Of a stretch of 64,000 bases of DNA, positions 13,568 through 26,974 are shown in pieces. Position 1 is the stretch's first letter. Every line of letters starts with the position of its first letter. The DNA is from Rhea pennata (Eukaryota; Chordata; Aves; Rheiformes; Rheidae). The notes beneath the pieces were generated by a model. It was not told the origin of the DNA, made no database searches, and saw only the letters and a program-made list of their open reading frames with translations. The position numbers and the translations under genes are program-made. The DNA lies in assembly GCF_028389875.1 (NCBI RefSeq), contig NC_084669.1, forward strand, positions 7,897,501-7,961,500, in the 5' to 3' direction.

Positions 13568-13724
13568 ATGCTCACTGGGGCCGCCGCGGGAGTCTGGGCA
13601 TGTGCAGAGCGGGCAGCGCCGCCGCCGCCCGCCCTCCCGCTCCCAGGTGAAGCCGCGCTAGGTGGGGCGGAGCGGGGCAGCCGGTCCCCGGCGGTGGCGG
13701 CGGCACGGCAGCAGCCGGGGCGGG
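13568..13724 (+). promoter_or_regulatory. Candidate upstream ORFs in the SHTN1 5' leader
   Basis: Two ATGs precede the start codon. ATG 13,600-13,602 opens a 16-codon frame that stops with TGA at 13,648-13,650, 74 bases before the main ATG. ATG 13,568-13,570 opens a frame that overlaps the start of SHTN1 in another phase; after splicing to exon 2 it would end at TGA 24,874-24,876, about 75 codons in all. Both could lower translation of SHTN1, but only if transcription begins upstream of them, which I cannot tell. Confidence 0.4.
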
Positions 13725-13782
13725 ATGAACAGCTCCGACGAGGAGAAGCAGCTGGAGCTCCTCACCAGCCTGAAGGACCAGG
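13725..13782 (+). CDS. SHTN1: SHTN1 coding exon 1 (residues 1-19 plus first base of 20)
   Basis: It encodes the start MNSSDEEKQLELLTSLKDQ, differing from the mammalian N-terminus by a few conservative changes. The start is well supported. An in-frame TAG lies at 13,659-13,661 and no ATG falls between it and 13,725. The -3 base is G, a fair Kozak context. The donor is G|GTAAGG at 13,783, and the exon ends one base into codon 20. The acidic, Ser-rich head leads straight into the coiled coil. Confidence 0.97.
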
Positions 13783-16700
13783 GTAAGGCAGCGCCTTCGC
13801 TTCCGGCCGCGGAGGGAGCGGCGCCCGCCTCCGGCACCGGCGCGGCTCCGCCGGCGGCACCGCGGGAGAGGCGAGGCGAGGCGAAGCGAGGCGGTGACGG
13901 CGGCGGCGGCGGCGCGGTCCGCTGAGGGGCGAGGGCTCCGCGGCCGGGACGGCGGCGCGGCCAGGCCCGGCGGGCGCGGCCTCCGCCGCGGCGCTCGGCA
14001 GGGCCGCGGGCAGCGCTCGCTGGCAGGGCGGGCGCCGCGCCCGCGGCTCCCCAGGCCCGGGCGTCGCCGGGCCGGGCCCCGCGGTTGCGTTTGTCCCTTC
14101 CCTGTCCGGGCAGGGATAGGAAGCCTTAAAAAAGGAGCTGAAACGTTTTGGCTCCTCCCCTTGTCAGTGCTCCTTCGCCTGCCCACACCTGCTCTGTGTG
14201 TTTCCTGCTGCAGCTGGGTCGGTGCTGGCATCGATGTGGGCGAGCGTGAATTTGGGTCGATGGGATGGTGATGTATTGTAGCACGTAAGCTGTGAATGCT
14301 GATAACCTAGTCGAGGCTTTGTACTGAGAAAAGGTATATAACTAACCTGGGGTATTAATCCTGCTGTCAGTGAACAGGAACGGATATTGGTGAACTTGGA
14401 CACCTGTCCCCTGTGCATCCTTTAGGCATACATGCTTAAGCAGAAACACTGGCCAACTCCAAGAGGTAAAAGTCCAGTTGTCTGGTGGTCTTCTTGTGAA
14501 TGCTAAATTTTATATGAAGGTCCTTTTTGTTTCTGAACTGCTTTTCAGTTTTCCTATTGTGCATTGTTGGGTGTGATGTTAGACCTTTCCAATAAATTTC
14601 CTCCATTTGCCACCTTATCAGTGTGCTGACTTCCCAGTGAGAGGTCAGGGCTAGGCTTGATATGCCATAAGCTTCTGTAAAGTCTTTGTAATGGCAGTCA
14701 AATGAAAGAAAGCATTTGTTTTGGGCTGATCTGGTTCCTCTTCTGAGTCTGTACCTGGTGCTTTTGTAGAAAAGTCCAGTGCTTCAACTTCATAGATATT
14801 TAGCTTGTTGAGTGCACAGTTCAGCTACAAAATTTAAAACAATGTAATATTTCATATTCTGCAAGAAGAGACATGAGAAGGGGCTTACATGCTCAAAAGG
14901 TACCCTGTTTCTCTAACTCTACTGGTCAGGCTGTTCCCAAGCCTGGTCTAAGTTGGTCTAACAAAGTTTCTATATTCATTCCTTGCCTAACCATTTAACA
15001 GACAACATTGAAAGAATCGGCATTACCAGCTATTTGAGTTGTAGACGTGTATCTGTAGATGCGTGTCAGAGTACCTCCTATTTCATAGCTTCATACACTG
15101 TATGCACAAAATACTAGCAGTGTGGCTGATGCTACAGCTCCTATAGCATTGTGCCTATACCCTGTGGAACCTGGGAAGGGCTCTGTTTTGAAAGGATGTG
15201 AACTTTCAGTGGGGAGTTGGAATTAATTACAGAAAAAGGGTATCGATCTGCATTAATTTCAAACTATAAATTCACTCAGTCATCTTCGCTGTGTAGCAGG
15301 AGCTTTCCTTAACCAAATTTTAGCTGAATACTTATGATTGCCTGTCTTGGCACTTCTGTATTCCTTATTCCTGGCACACTCGGCAATGTCATTTTATGGT
15401 TATCTGCTGCCCCTGCTAGATTCTGATTTTTAATGATTATAGTTATTCTAAAATTTATGATGATCGCATAGTTACGTGCTTCGATAATGCAGGACCAAAA
15501 AAAATGACACTAAAAATCTGATTTTGCTGATAGACCTTGCTACTTTACACTGATACTGTTAGCTCCAGAAGAAGAGTGGCTTGTGCCAAAATGACTAATG
15601 CTAAAGTGCCCACAATTCGTTGCTAAAATAGAAAATTTGGATTATTTTTCACAGGCATCCTAGTCTTCTTGAAATTGGTTAGGACTTTTTCATTGACTTC
15701 AGTAAAACTAGAGTTTCAGTTTTGATATCCAAAAGTCTTCTGTCCAGTAGTCATAGTATCCTTTAATATCTAATGAAGTTTATGACACTCTAGGAATTAG
15801 TTCAAGGAAAAGATACTGTAACTCAAGTACTAGCTGTCCTAGATCCACTTAAGCTGTTGAAATAGAAACTGTAACAGCCAGATTGTGTCCTATAAGGCGT
15901 TCTTATTATGTTTTTCCCCCAAATGTAGAAGTTTTAATATGATGCTATAAGACTACAAAATGTTTTCGTGATTGTATGACTTGAGGAAAAAATTGAGTGG
16001 GAAAACTTTTGAAAATACTTACTCCTCTGTATTCTTTTTTTTGTATCTGAAATAATGCAGTATTATGGTAGGACACCATAGTTAAATTATGTTAACTAAC
16101 AAGTCCCAAATCCATGAACTGCTGAAAATAAAAAGTCTTAGTGGTGAAAAGGTAATGAGGTACTTAAAATTATCCTAACAATAATGATCTAAATATTGTT
16201 ACTGCGGGTAAGTAAATTTGCTTCCTTTTTATGTATTTTAAGCTTGAATGTACAGTTCAGCCTCCATTGATATTGATTATAAGATAAAAGGAAGCTCTTT
16301 TAGATATTAACAACTTTCTTCAAATAGTTTTAGGATGCTCAATAAAGAACAAGAAGCATGTAAGAAGAGGAAAAAACCCTTGCTTGTAATCTTTTTTTCT
16401 TCTTTACTGTTTCCAGTGTAGGTAATAGTATTACCTAGAAAGAAAATGTAGTTGATGGAAGGATCTGCTCACTCTGAATGTAAGGGGTAACAGGCATTCA
16501 TACTGTTCAGGAGTCTTAGTTATTATTGTATTCAAGGTGATGTAAAATTTCAGGTTACTGTAATATTTAATGACTGTAGTTAAATTTTGAAAAATCTCCC
16601 ATTGATTTGAAGGAGTTTCAGAGAATTTTCAGTAGACCTTGTTTGGTTCCTCTTTCAGGATGTATTTTTCTAGTCTTGAGAAGCTTACCTGACACATAAC

Positions 16701-19090
16701 AGCCATTAACTGAACTGGCCTGGAGAGGATGTGAAAGATAAAGCGGAAGGCAGAAGTGTACATGGTTAATTGTTGTAATGTTTCAACTGCTGCTTGTACT
16801 TTTCCTGAACGAGGTCAGTAGATTGAATCTGAGGCAGGTATTTCACTGCTACTCACACAATTCTCATTGACAACTGTGACACTGACTGGTGTCTGGACAA
16901 ATTTACTTGGCTGTTTGACATAGCTCTGAATGGCGACAAGGACACCGAAACTGTCTATGTGCATGATACACTTATCTTTCACTCATGCTGAATTTTCCAA
17001 GTCCTGTGTATTACACTTAGATACCTGATACTGATCATTCTCTGGCTTACTCTGTTACCAAGTTTAAGTTGAGTATCATGAGGAAATGTGATATCTGTAT
17101 GGATGATGTTTAGGATTTAAAGTATCATTTGGGCTTAGTCCTGTAAATAACTTTCTGAAATAAATTGCTGAGATAAACTACTCTAAATTTTAGTATTATC
17201 TAAATGTACTTTAAGTGGTATTTCCAGCAAGTCACCATTTCCATTCAACTGATCCTTGTAATTCCTACAGCTATGACTTAAATTTGAAACAAAATCACAT
17301 GTGCAAAACTTTGCATTGTAAATGGTTTGTTGTAGAACCTGAGGAACCATAGAAAACCAGAATAACCATTGCATCAAAGCAGAGACTAATACCTGCTTGG
17401 AAGACTGGCTTTGTTTATCTGTGGTTTTATTGGTAGTGCAGGTACTTTGTCATTTAAGATAAAGAATTGCCTTCAGCCATCACCACATCTTTGTACGGTT
17501 GTGAACAGTAGTCAACAACCACAATATCTGGAGTTATAAACTAGATAAACCTACATTTCAACTACCATTGTCAAATTTCTGATTGCTTTCCTGAATTACA
17601 GTAGTTAACTATTGTTACTTACAGATATACTAATCCTGTTTATATTGCCTAGATTTTCTTCAGTGGTTTTAATGATCTTATCTTACTACTTTTGTTGGTG
17701 TTACATGGTGAAGTATGATGATTTCCAGTCCCTAGTCCCAAACGTTGTGCCTCTGTGTGATTTTTTTTTTTGATCTGTTCAGTCTGTTTATAAAACATGC
17801 CAAAAACTTTGAATGTGGGAATACTGTGCATCTTCAGAAGAACAGACTACAAGTCTGGCAGAAGTATCTCAGAGTAGTACCTTTTAAACATATTGACAAG
17901 TTCTTGATGTGACTTGACAAAGGTTTTCTTCTCTGGGGCAGAGAGGTAATTTTTATGGCCAGAGCAGTATCTTTGTTCAGGATAGGTTCAGGGGGTTATG
18001 TTCCCTCTGTAGTCATCTGTTCTGTAGTTTTTCTCCATGCACCTGTGTGTGGGTCTTGGCAGTAGTCATCGTTCCCCAGCAGAACCCATCCCGCTTGAAT
18101 GAATTCTTCATTTATTAGAATTTAAAACTGTTCTCCCACCTTACTTTCATATGTTCAATCATATCTGTTTCTCAAACTTCTAAAGGCAAATATTTTGGTA
18201 TAAGCTTAACAGTTAGACTTTATCAGGTAGCGGTATGTTTAATTTTGTTTTACAGTTTCCAGTAAGCTAGGAGATGGCAGGATGCAAGTTTTGAATTGTA
18301 CAGGAAAAATCCTTTTTGTGCCCTTTTACAGATCTGATTAAAATTGATCTCTTATTCATGTATTTGTTTCCAATTCAGTAAATAAGCACAAAAAATCATA
18401 ACTGTAGATTTCATGTTTTAAGTCTGGAACATTTACTTCCCCATAGTATTTCTGTATTAGTTATAAGTAAGTGTGTGTTAAGTAGGTTCTATCTCATATT
18501 CAGACTCCTCTACACAAGACTGCTTGAATATGCATATAAGTACTTAGGCATCTAATATTAATGGGTGGCCTGAATAGTGCTCTGTGTAGTATAGCTTGTT
18601 CTGACATATTATCTAATGTCACTATTCAGCATGTGGGAGCCAGTGGTAGTGATTTAATTTCTGCAGGTGAAAGGGGAAGGAGGAAAGACCATCACTGTTA
18701 TGTAGTGATGGTGTCATACAGTATTGTATTGATAGGATTCCAAATCAAGACACTTGAGCATGTCACATACGTCTTTTGTTATGAAACCCAGCAGTATCCA
18801 TTTTGATGTTCTTTATTGCCTGTAGTCACCTGGAATTACTTCTCACTTTGATCCCTTTTCAAAAGGAGGGTATGAAGGGATTTGAAAAAGGCAACTTAAT
18901 TCTGTGGATCCTCAGATCCACAGAGAAGAGATCAGATTCTCCTGTTCTGATGGTATTTGGATTGAGGACTTCTGTATCTCTGTGCTAATATTTCTTTCAA
19001 CTTCTATCACTGTAAAGCAAAGCAGGATTTAAGCCTGTATTTTCTGTTCACTGTCTTAAACATGATCACTTACCCTGAAGTCTAAGGTAA

Positions 19091-19093
<3 letters not shown>

Positions 19094-19131
<38 letters not shown>
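19094..19131. repeat. Poly(T) run, about 38 bases
   Basis: It is an uninterrupted T homopolymer, the longest in the window. It is followed by CCTTGCAG, which together look like a strong splice acceptor. The sequence after it (TATTAGTGTTCATGCAG) is not a shootin exon and I recognise no alternative exon. Exact length is probably uncertain in any assembly. Confidence 0.85.
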
Positions 19132-22100
19132 CCTTGCAGTATTAGTGTTCATGCAGCCAGAACTGTCTGCTTCTTCCAGGGTATGGCCACACATATACAC
19201 ACATTCACCTTTACACAAACCAATAATGGAGAAGTTCCTCAGCTTCATTTCTCTTTTGTGGAGGTCTAGGAGATACATAAATACTGTCCAAACACCAGTT
19301 TGAATTTTGTATGTGACTAGTGCTACCAATGTCATACCTCATGCTACTGAAATAGAGACTGCATGGGGTGAGTGGAAAGGATTTCTGAGCCTAAAATTGG
19401 GAGCAAGAGAAAAATTGACCCTGTTTAATCTTTCGTTTGTACTCTTAACAGCAATTCATAGGTCTTGTCCAATCTTTTCTTATAGGAAAATTGTTGCTGT
19501 TTGAGACATGCTTTGTGCAACAGACTCAGCCAGATTCTTCATTTTCCAGGTATACTGTGATCAGGAATGCAGCAGTAGCAATCCCTTTAGAACTTCTAGT
19601 GTAGTCTTGCTGTAGGGTATAAGTCTCTATCTAATGATATACCTGGCAAAAGGGCAGATAATACTTCCACCAGCAAAAAATGACATCGTTAAGATAGCTT
19701 ATTTCATCTGGGGATGAAAAGCTAATAATAATTAGCAAGAGCTTTTTGGGTTTTTTTGTTGTTTTTGTTTTTTGTACTTAAGCTTTGTCTTGTGCCTGTA
19801 CCAACAAAGACTTGCCTCTCTACAATGAAAGAAAGAAAGGAAGAATGACATTTGCTTTCCTTGACAGATGTACTAACTTTTTGATTGAATAAGGAGGGTT
19901 GAAATGCTGATGTGGAATCCTTAGTTGATCTGGCACGGAAAGGCTTTCAACCTACTTGAAGGCCACTCTGGTTCACGATATAAATACTAAAATGTGTGAA
20001 CGTAGCGTTATTATTATTATTTTTTTACATGCGGCTTTAGCAAAGGGTTTCAAGAAACATTTTTATAAAAAGCGTAGAGTCTCTCCAGCTCACTCTGTAT
20101 AAATGAAGGTGTCTTCTTCTGTTCGTTCTGAATTGTAGTCATTATGTATTTGCATCCTTATGACTTTGTTTTACTAATGAGTGCTTTTTACCATAACAAC
20201 TATCTAATATATAAAACAGCTAACTGTTAGCAATTTCAGGAGAGACAGGTTCTTAAGAAAAAATCAAAGGACTAATATATAATTAAAGGATCTGCTGTAT
20301 ACAAAGTTATCTGCTGAATTTAATACAGATGAAGCTCATCAGTACGTGTTTATGGAACAGTCCATTCTGGTCAACTGAGCTGTGGAATAAGTGAATAGTT
20401 CTTGAGTGAGCAAGGTCGTGTTATGAAGGAACATGCTGTGCTTGCTTCTGCTGGTTGTTTTGATGCTTGGCTATTTTGAAATAAGAATAAGGTACTCTAG
20501 GAATGTGCTTTGGGTGGGTTAAGGGCTCTCAGCTCAGTATTTTCTGCTCTCTTTTCCATTTCCAACTTTTTTCTCAAGTCTTGAATTGGAATTGCAATAT
20601 TGTTGTCAGTCTGCATGGAGATAGCTTAAAATGAAAAATGTTGTTTGTATCCTGCTAAATTACTTTCTTTAATATCACTGCATGTCAAGAATTATTCTAA
20701 TGATTTCCATAAACCTCAGTGTCAGACAGTGGGAATACCCAAGCAATATCTGATACACATTACATATTATAACTCCTCATGATTCACATACTCTGAAGGC
20801 TATTGGTTGCAAAATGGGCATTTAACCATCAATAGATGTTAAACTGGTTCTTTGAGCAAACAATGTATGGCTATTCTAGAATTATAGTAGCACCTTTAGT
20901 AAAACATCTTCACTTGTTTGTTTTGCTAATCACTAATATTAATTTATTAGGAAGAGGAACCCTAATCTTTATTCTAGGAGAATTTATTACAGCATAGTCT
21001 AAATGAGTGAAGATGAGACTAAGAAGTTTTGAGATGCTCAGGTGCCATACTCATGTATATTGTGAGAGCATTCATAGTTAAAACAGAAAAAAAATAGTCT
21101 AGCCCTCAGACAAAGTTTAAGCAGGTCTTAGTAAAACAGGATTGATGGCTTGTCTATTCATGGAAAAGAATTAATGATGCCTTCTAATCTACCAAAGAGA
21201 ATTTTAAGATTTAATAATCTGTATGAGACTTGGACTATTTAAATTGCTTCCAGTTGCTGCTGGTATTAATTGTCCTAAGACAGTTTTAGAGTAAAGAAAT
21301 AATCTTCACTTTTACACAATTTAGTATTTTACTGAAGATTATGGACTCTTGATTTTTTTTTTTTGAAGTAGTCTTACAACTTCATAGTATATAACACTTG
21401 AAGAACTTTGTATAAAAACTCCGTAATAGAAAAATCCTAGTACTCAAAAAAGAAAAAAAAAAATTCCAGTCACCTTTCATAACTTCTAAGTCAGCAGAAA
21501 ATGTTAGTCTCTTTTTTTGTTAACAGACCTGACAAAGAGAACAGTTTCACAGTTGGAATAGGTTTAAAAAATCCATACCCTAAAATCCAGTTGATAGGAT
21601 CTATATGTATGCATCATCTAGACGTTGCTATCCATGAAGAAAGATCTTAAAATAAAACATCAGATCTCTGATATGTACTGCCTGTGTTCAGGGAAAATGT
21701 AATAGCTTCTTAATGATGGTAAGAGGATGGGCACACTGAAAAGATGCTGAGGAAAGCGGCAGTGAGGTTTCAGCATGAAGGAGCTGATGATTCTGTGTTT
21801 TCATTCCATGACACCTTTGCCATGGGCTATCCTATGAAATAGAAGAGGAGAGGGCTACCTTGAACATACAGTTTAATTGCCATTAACATAAAGGGGAGCA
21901 ACTACTGTGGACTGCTGGAGTGTTGTGTAAGTTCATATTCTGGCTTTTTTTGTGGTAACTTGTTCTTGTGTCCGTGCCTTAAGGGCTTATGACTTTGGAG
22001 GTGTTGGTTGGTGGAGCAGGTGGAGAGAGCTGTCAAGGGTGGGACAAATGAAATTCCACATTTACATTCTTAGTCATTTATACAGCATTGAATAGCAAGT

Positions 22101-22381
22101 TTAAGTTTGCTTTAAAAAAAACCAAACAAATGCTAGCAGTTTTCAAGTCTGAAGAAGCTGTTTCTGTTGATATAACTCTCACTTCTTTCTTGCATCTTGA
22201 GGCTGACTTCTAGAAATCTTCCTTTGTTTTCCTAAAGGGAACACAGAAATAGCTTAGAAGTAGAGCAGTGGGCAAGGGGCATATCTTATGTTCTTGTGCA
22301 GGGAATTTGTTGTTTCACTTTGTGTACCCTTCTTGGAGCAAGTACATTAACCTGGTTTCATTCCTCTTCATTGACCTGTTT

Positions 22382-22396
22382 CCCCCCCCCCCCCCC
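22382..22396. repeat. C15 homopolymer
   Basis: Fifteen consecutive C residues lie in intron 1. Long C runs are rare and error-prone in sequencing. It is relevant to judging the C9 run in exon 11. Confidence 0.85.
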
Positions 22397-24866
22397 AACC
22401 TTCTTCTTCCCTCTATTGCAGCCATATTTGATAGTGGGTAAGGGGTAATGAAGATACTAAGTTCCTCTAAATTTTGTGAAAAATGTTGTATGAGGAAAAG
22501 AGGACTCCACAAATTATTGTCTCCAGTATGGAAAAGACAACAGAGCAGTCTCACCTGTTACTTGTCTTTTTTGATTTTCCAGATACCTGGTCAACATACC
22601 TGTAACTCTCAAGCTGTGGCACATACTGCCTGTTACACAGGCTGTAGTTCGCAAATATGGGAGGGGTCTGCAAGATGAGTAGGGGTTTCATAGGTGGGTA
22701 AAGTGAACTGACAACAAGGTGAAGAGAGGTGCTTGGCGGACTTTGGTTTCACTGATGCAATCACTGGTCATTCCACTGGTCATTCCACTGCTTAGAAAGC
22801 CTCTAAAGCTTAGAAAGAGTGTTTTTTTTTCTTTTTTTTTTTCCTTTTTTTTTCTTCTGTTTAAATTGTCAGGGCTTTCTATGACTTTACATATGGCTTG
22901 TTGTTTTTTCTTCCGTAACTTTATTTTACTCCCCCCCACCCCAAAAGCACTGAAACTTTGTGGCTTCCACGACTTAGAACAGAAGTAGGAGTTTATTGCA
23001 GAAATTTGAGGTCTATTTGCTTGCTTAGCATCTACTAACATTCTGATTGCAGTCTCTTAGCTGCTGATAACAGCTGGTGATTTCTAGGCTTGACCTAGAA
23101 AGAGAAACTGAGGAATGCTAGTATAGTCAGTAGGATGTTACCAATTCCCCAGTGCTCCCCTATGTTTAGAGGTTCTAGTCTAGGAACTAAAACTGCACTC
23201 TGTATCCCAGACATCCTATATAATCATAAGCAAGTCAATTAACCTCTTAGAGATGCAGAACTGAGGCACTAACATGGGCCAGCTTTGGAAAAGAAGAATT
23301 ATAATAATTTGAGGAAGGATTTTGTGTGTGTATGGTTTAATCTCTGAGGTATTTCTGTGCTGATGATGGAATCATACATCTTGCATGCTTAAGGTAGGCA
23401 GAACAGTGATGTGGATCCAGCTTTCAGGGGTGAGTTGAATTAGTGTTACTTCTGTAATTTTTGAGACTCTATGGGAGAGGAAAAGAGGGATGTTTGTTGT
23501 GGGATATCACAGTAGTGGAAAGTGTAACTTTATTTGTAAGAGCTGTTTGAAACTACTCTGATATTTAATGCTCCAGTATACCTAGCAAGAAGTAATAGGT
23601 TTTCAGGTGGCTAATTTACCTGACTGTACATGTTCATGCTTGCAGATACAGGGTAAGACATGTTAGGTTAAGATGAAACCTCAACAGAAGAGATCCTGTC
23701 AGCTGAAAGCTATGATAATATCTCTGTGATCTTCACTTATGGTAAATTCAAAATAGAACATATTATGGTAACTCAGCTATGTCTAAATCTTTAAGATGGT
23801 AATCCCAGTTTTACCTGGTTTTAGCAAAAGAATATACTCAAACCCTTTGTCCAATTTTAAATATATCTACTTAAAATAACAACTATATTCTAATGTAGCT
23901 TTTTGTATGCGAACAATAAAAAATGGAGTGATAAACAGGGGCTGGAATAAGATGTAGACTACTGTCTACAGACATCTAGTTTTATTCTTGCAGTATGCAT
24001 CTTAAGGACTGCACAATGTTCCTTTCTGGCAATCTACTTGTTTCTCTAGTACTTGGAAATATGTTCAGTTTCTTTAGAATAATAATTAAAATTTATATGG
24101 CCTTGAAGGCTAAACGGTCCATATGGAGCACATAGAAAGAAAAATAGAACTGGAGGAGGCATGGCAATGAAGGCATGTTCCTAAGAGAGTGTTTAAAAAA
24201 AAAAAAAAAAAGATAAAAAAGATTTATAAAGGGCACATGAAAATGCACAGTGAAGTGGAAGCTTACCTGGTAACAAGTTGACTGTTTTTACTTACTCATT
24301 CACAAATACGAAATAATGAACCTCCAGAATCCTCAGTGTGATCCCCTGATCCACAGCTGAATTCATGTGCGATCTTGGGCAAATCATACAGTCTTTTCAT
24401 ATCTCCATGGAGTATAAAGAAAAACTCTTGTGCAACTGTTGTTTGAGGAAAGCGTTAAAGTCATTTAAGATGCTCAGCTACTCTGGAGATACGAATGTGT
24501 AACACTATTGTATTCGCTGTACTTTCTGGCATTGATCTGTAACCTGAGTCAGTGTGGGTTTAAAATGGTGACTGTAAGCCAGTAAATTCACCTTGTAATT
24601 TTTCAGCTCAATCAATAAGATTGTTTAACTCTCTATTGATGAAAAATTGATTGTTTTGGGAGCCACCATCTTTTTCAGACACTTTTCAATTACTTCAATT
24701 CTAAAAGGATATCCAGTTCATCCATAAGCTATTAATGAAGTTTATGACCCATGTTATTTAAGTCTGTCTACATAGCCAGAAGAACTATAAAATGGATGAA
24801 ATGAGAACTAATTTGGGTAATGAGTATATGCAATATTAACACTTTTTTGGATTTTTTTTTTAATAG

Positions 24867-24919
24867 CTATTGGTGAATATGAAGAGCTTAGAGCAGAAAA
24901 TAAGAAGACGAAAGAGGAG
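24867..24919 (+). CDS. SHTN1: SHTN1 coding exon 2 (residues 20-37)
   Basis: Joined to exon 1 it reads A-IGEYEELRAENKKTKEE, the conserved beginning of the coiled coil. The acceptor follows a T-rich tract and ends TTTAATAG. The donor GTTTGT is weaker than the GTAAGT consensus because it has T at +3. The exon ends in phase 0. The last residue is Glu, where my recollection of the mammalian protein has Lys. Confidence 0.96.
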
Positions 24920-26974
24920 GTTTGTATTTAATTATTATTTCTTTTAATACCTAAAGTACTAAATATCCGAATACCATATTGGTTACAGGAGTTTGTTTTT
25001 AAAAGCTCAAAGTTCATATATGAGAACATTGTTTGTAATACATATAGCTGCAAATGATACTTAAGGAGCAAGAAGTGTAACTCGCAGCAGCTATTCCACC
25101 TATCCTACTCTAAAAAGTTAGTGTAAATATGCTTGTGTTTTTATGTGATAGTAGCTGTAGCCAGTTTGCAGATGGTTGCAATGTCAGCATACTCAAATGT
25201 TTAGGTCTTCTTAAGAAGACTTGCTTCGCTTGGGTCTAAACCTTGTTTTATTGTAACTTGTTTTGCCTAATTAAACTTATTATTGTTTTTTTAAAAAAAA
25301 GCAAGCCACCCTACCCCTCTGAAAATTCTGTATGTAGGAATATGATTTCTAAAGGTATTTGAAGTTGCCCTTGCCCTCACCTGCTCCCTCTCCCCACAAA
25401 CTTTTCAGGGCACCTACCTGGTCTTCTGAAGTAAGTATAAAGCTTATGATGAGAGTGTCCCACTGCAGCTAGATTGCTTGAATATAGTGCTATCTCTTAA
25501 TTATGAAGGGATATTTGTTTACTTTGTGAACTTAAACATATGAAACAGAAGCCCTAAATATGATTCCAGTTGCAGGTTTGATGCTGTGTTAATACATATG
25601 CATTGTAGTTGAGCAAAGCTGTATTGGGGAGTAAAGATGCATGGGAATCTGTGCCTCAGGTAGTGGACCCTTTTCAAGAAATGATAAAATTATAGAGCTT
25701 CTTGCTGTTAAGCAAAGGTAAATGACTTGCAGACATTTTAATGCAAGGACAATCTCACAGCTGATCAGTGAGAGTAACTACTGAGAAATTTGGATGTAAG
25801 GCAAAGTATTTGGCTATGGTAGAAGGACTGGTGAGATTAAAAAAAGGAAAAAAAAAATCAAAAGCTGAAGCTCCTTAAATAACAGCCTAATTCAAATACA
25901 AAAATCCCCATTCATTTAGACTTATGAAATAAGCTAGTTGAAAGTGATTGAGAGGCTAAAGCCCATCGGTGTTTATCTGAAACATTGCTCAGAAGAAAAG
26001 AAGTGTGCGCTTGGAAAGATGTCTTGTAGCATAAAGCGCATTCTCAGCCTATCACATCCTTTTGTGAAAATGCGAAAAGATTCTGTGCAACTTGAAAAGA
26101 GGTTTTGAATACATGGACGTAAATTCATACATTACTGTAGGCTGTGTTTCTGGATGTCCAGAGGTACTAGGGTAAGAAATACTAATCATTTTCTAAATTG
26201 TCTAGTATAATTATGATAAGCAGTCTTTGTAGTAGTGAAATTAAGCATGTTCAGTAATGCAACTCTTTTTTGCCCCGGCGAACCCCCCATGGTCTCTCGT
26301 TCATTGAAAATACCTGCCCTCTGAGATGAAGCCAAAAAGAACAGAGCTCTGTGTTGAGAGAGATTTTGTAGCAGCATTGCGTTGTGTAAATCCCCGTCAA
26401 TGTGCAAAATGTTTTTAGCAGATACCTGCCAAAAGAAACTGTGGGCAGTAGAAACCTCTTATCAGTTCTAGACACTGAGGAGGGCAGTGGGAGCAGTGCT
26501 ACTCTGTATTGTAAACAAAGAAAATTCCCCGTTCTCCAGTATCGGTGGGCTAAAGATGCAGGGTACATGTTAATTTCCCAATCCCTATTAGCTGCCAAGG
26601 AATGTGGATTTAGTTTTGCTTTTAGTGAAGTCATTTGTGAAAGGCCACCTTTAGTCTAGGTGTTTTAAATGTTGCAATTCAAGATTCAAATGGAAAGACC
26701 ATGTCCTTGACTACTTTCTCATTATTAAAGCAAGCTTGAAGCTTTTCATATTAAATTTCAGCAGACTTATGCATATTTCAGCTGAGCTGAGCATATTCTG
26801 CTTCACTCCCTCCTACCAACTGACCTTGTCTTTTCTACAGCGCTTGTTTCTGCATTCCTGTCCTATGCTCTTGTTCTGCTGTCCTGCACCAGAACCGCAG
26901 ATATCCTAGGAAATCTGTCCTACTTTTACAGTAGGAAGACTGTGGTAATTCATTTCCTAGTGCTCAGAAAAAAG

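Larger units (their letters stand above)
13480..14110 (+). promoter_or_regulatory. SHTN1: CpG-island promoter and 5' UTR of SHTN1
   Basis: The region is very GC-rich with dense CpG, and covers the end of the minisatellite, the 5' UTR, exon 1 and the first 300 bases of intron 1. I see no TATA box or CCAAT box in the expected place. A GC-box-like GGGGCGG lies at 13,664-13,670. This is the usual look of a dispersed-initiation, housekeeping or neuronal vertebrate promoter. The transcription start cannot be fixed from sequence; it is probably between about 13,540 and 13,700. Confidence 0.8.
13783..24866 (+). other. SHTN1 intron 1 (about 11.1 kb)
   Basis: The first 330 bases are the downstream part of the CpG island. 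The rest is AT-rich non-coding DNA. It holds a T38 run (19,094-19,131), a C15 run (22,382-22,396), a short tandem GGTCATTCCACT (about 22,768-22,791), a T/C-rich stretch (22,830-22,860) and an A17 run (24,195-24,211). I see no CR1 copy and no additional exon. Confidence 0.85.

Noticed and set aside
13253..13650. Cys/Leu/Ser/Gly-rich repeated peptide frames on the + strand
   Set aside because: Three frames are open at once over the minisatellite. The peptide repeat follows from the DNA repeat.
13572..14231. A 219-codon minus-strand frame opposite exon 1
   Set aside because: It lies across the CpG island, is Arg/Pro/Ala-rich and is antisense to a certain exon. It is a composition artefact.
19094..19140. 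A strong acceptor-like site (poly(T) then CCTTGCAG) in intron 1
   Set aside because: The sequence after it does not match shootin, and a long T run makes any following AG look like an acceptor.
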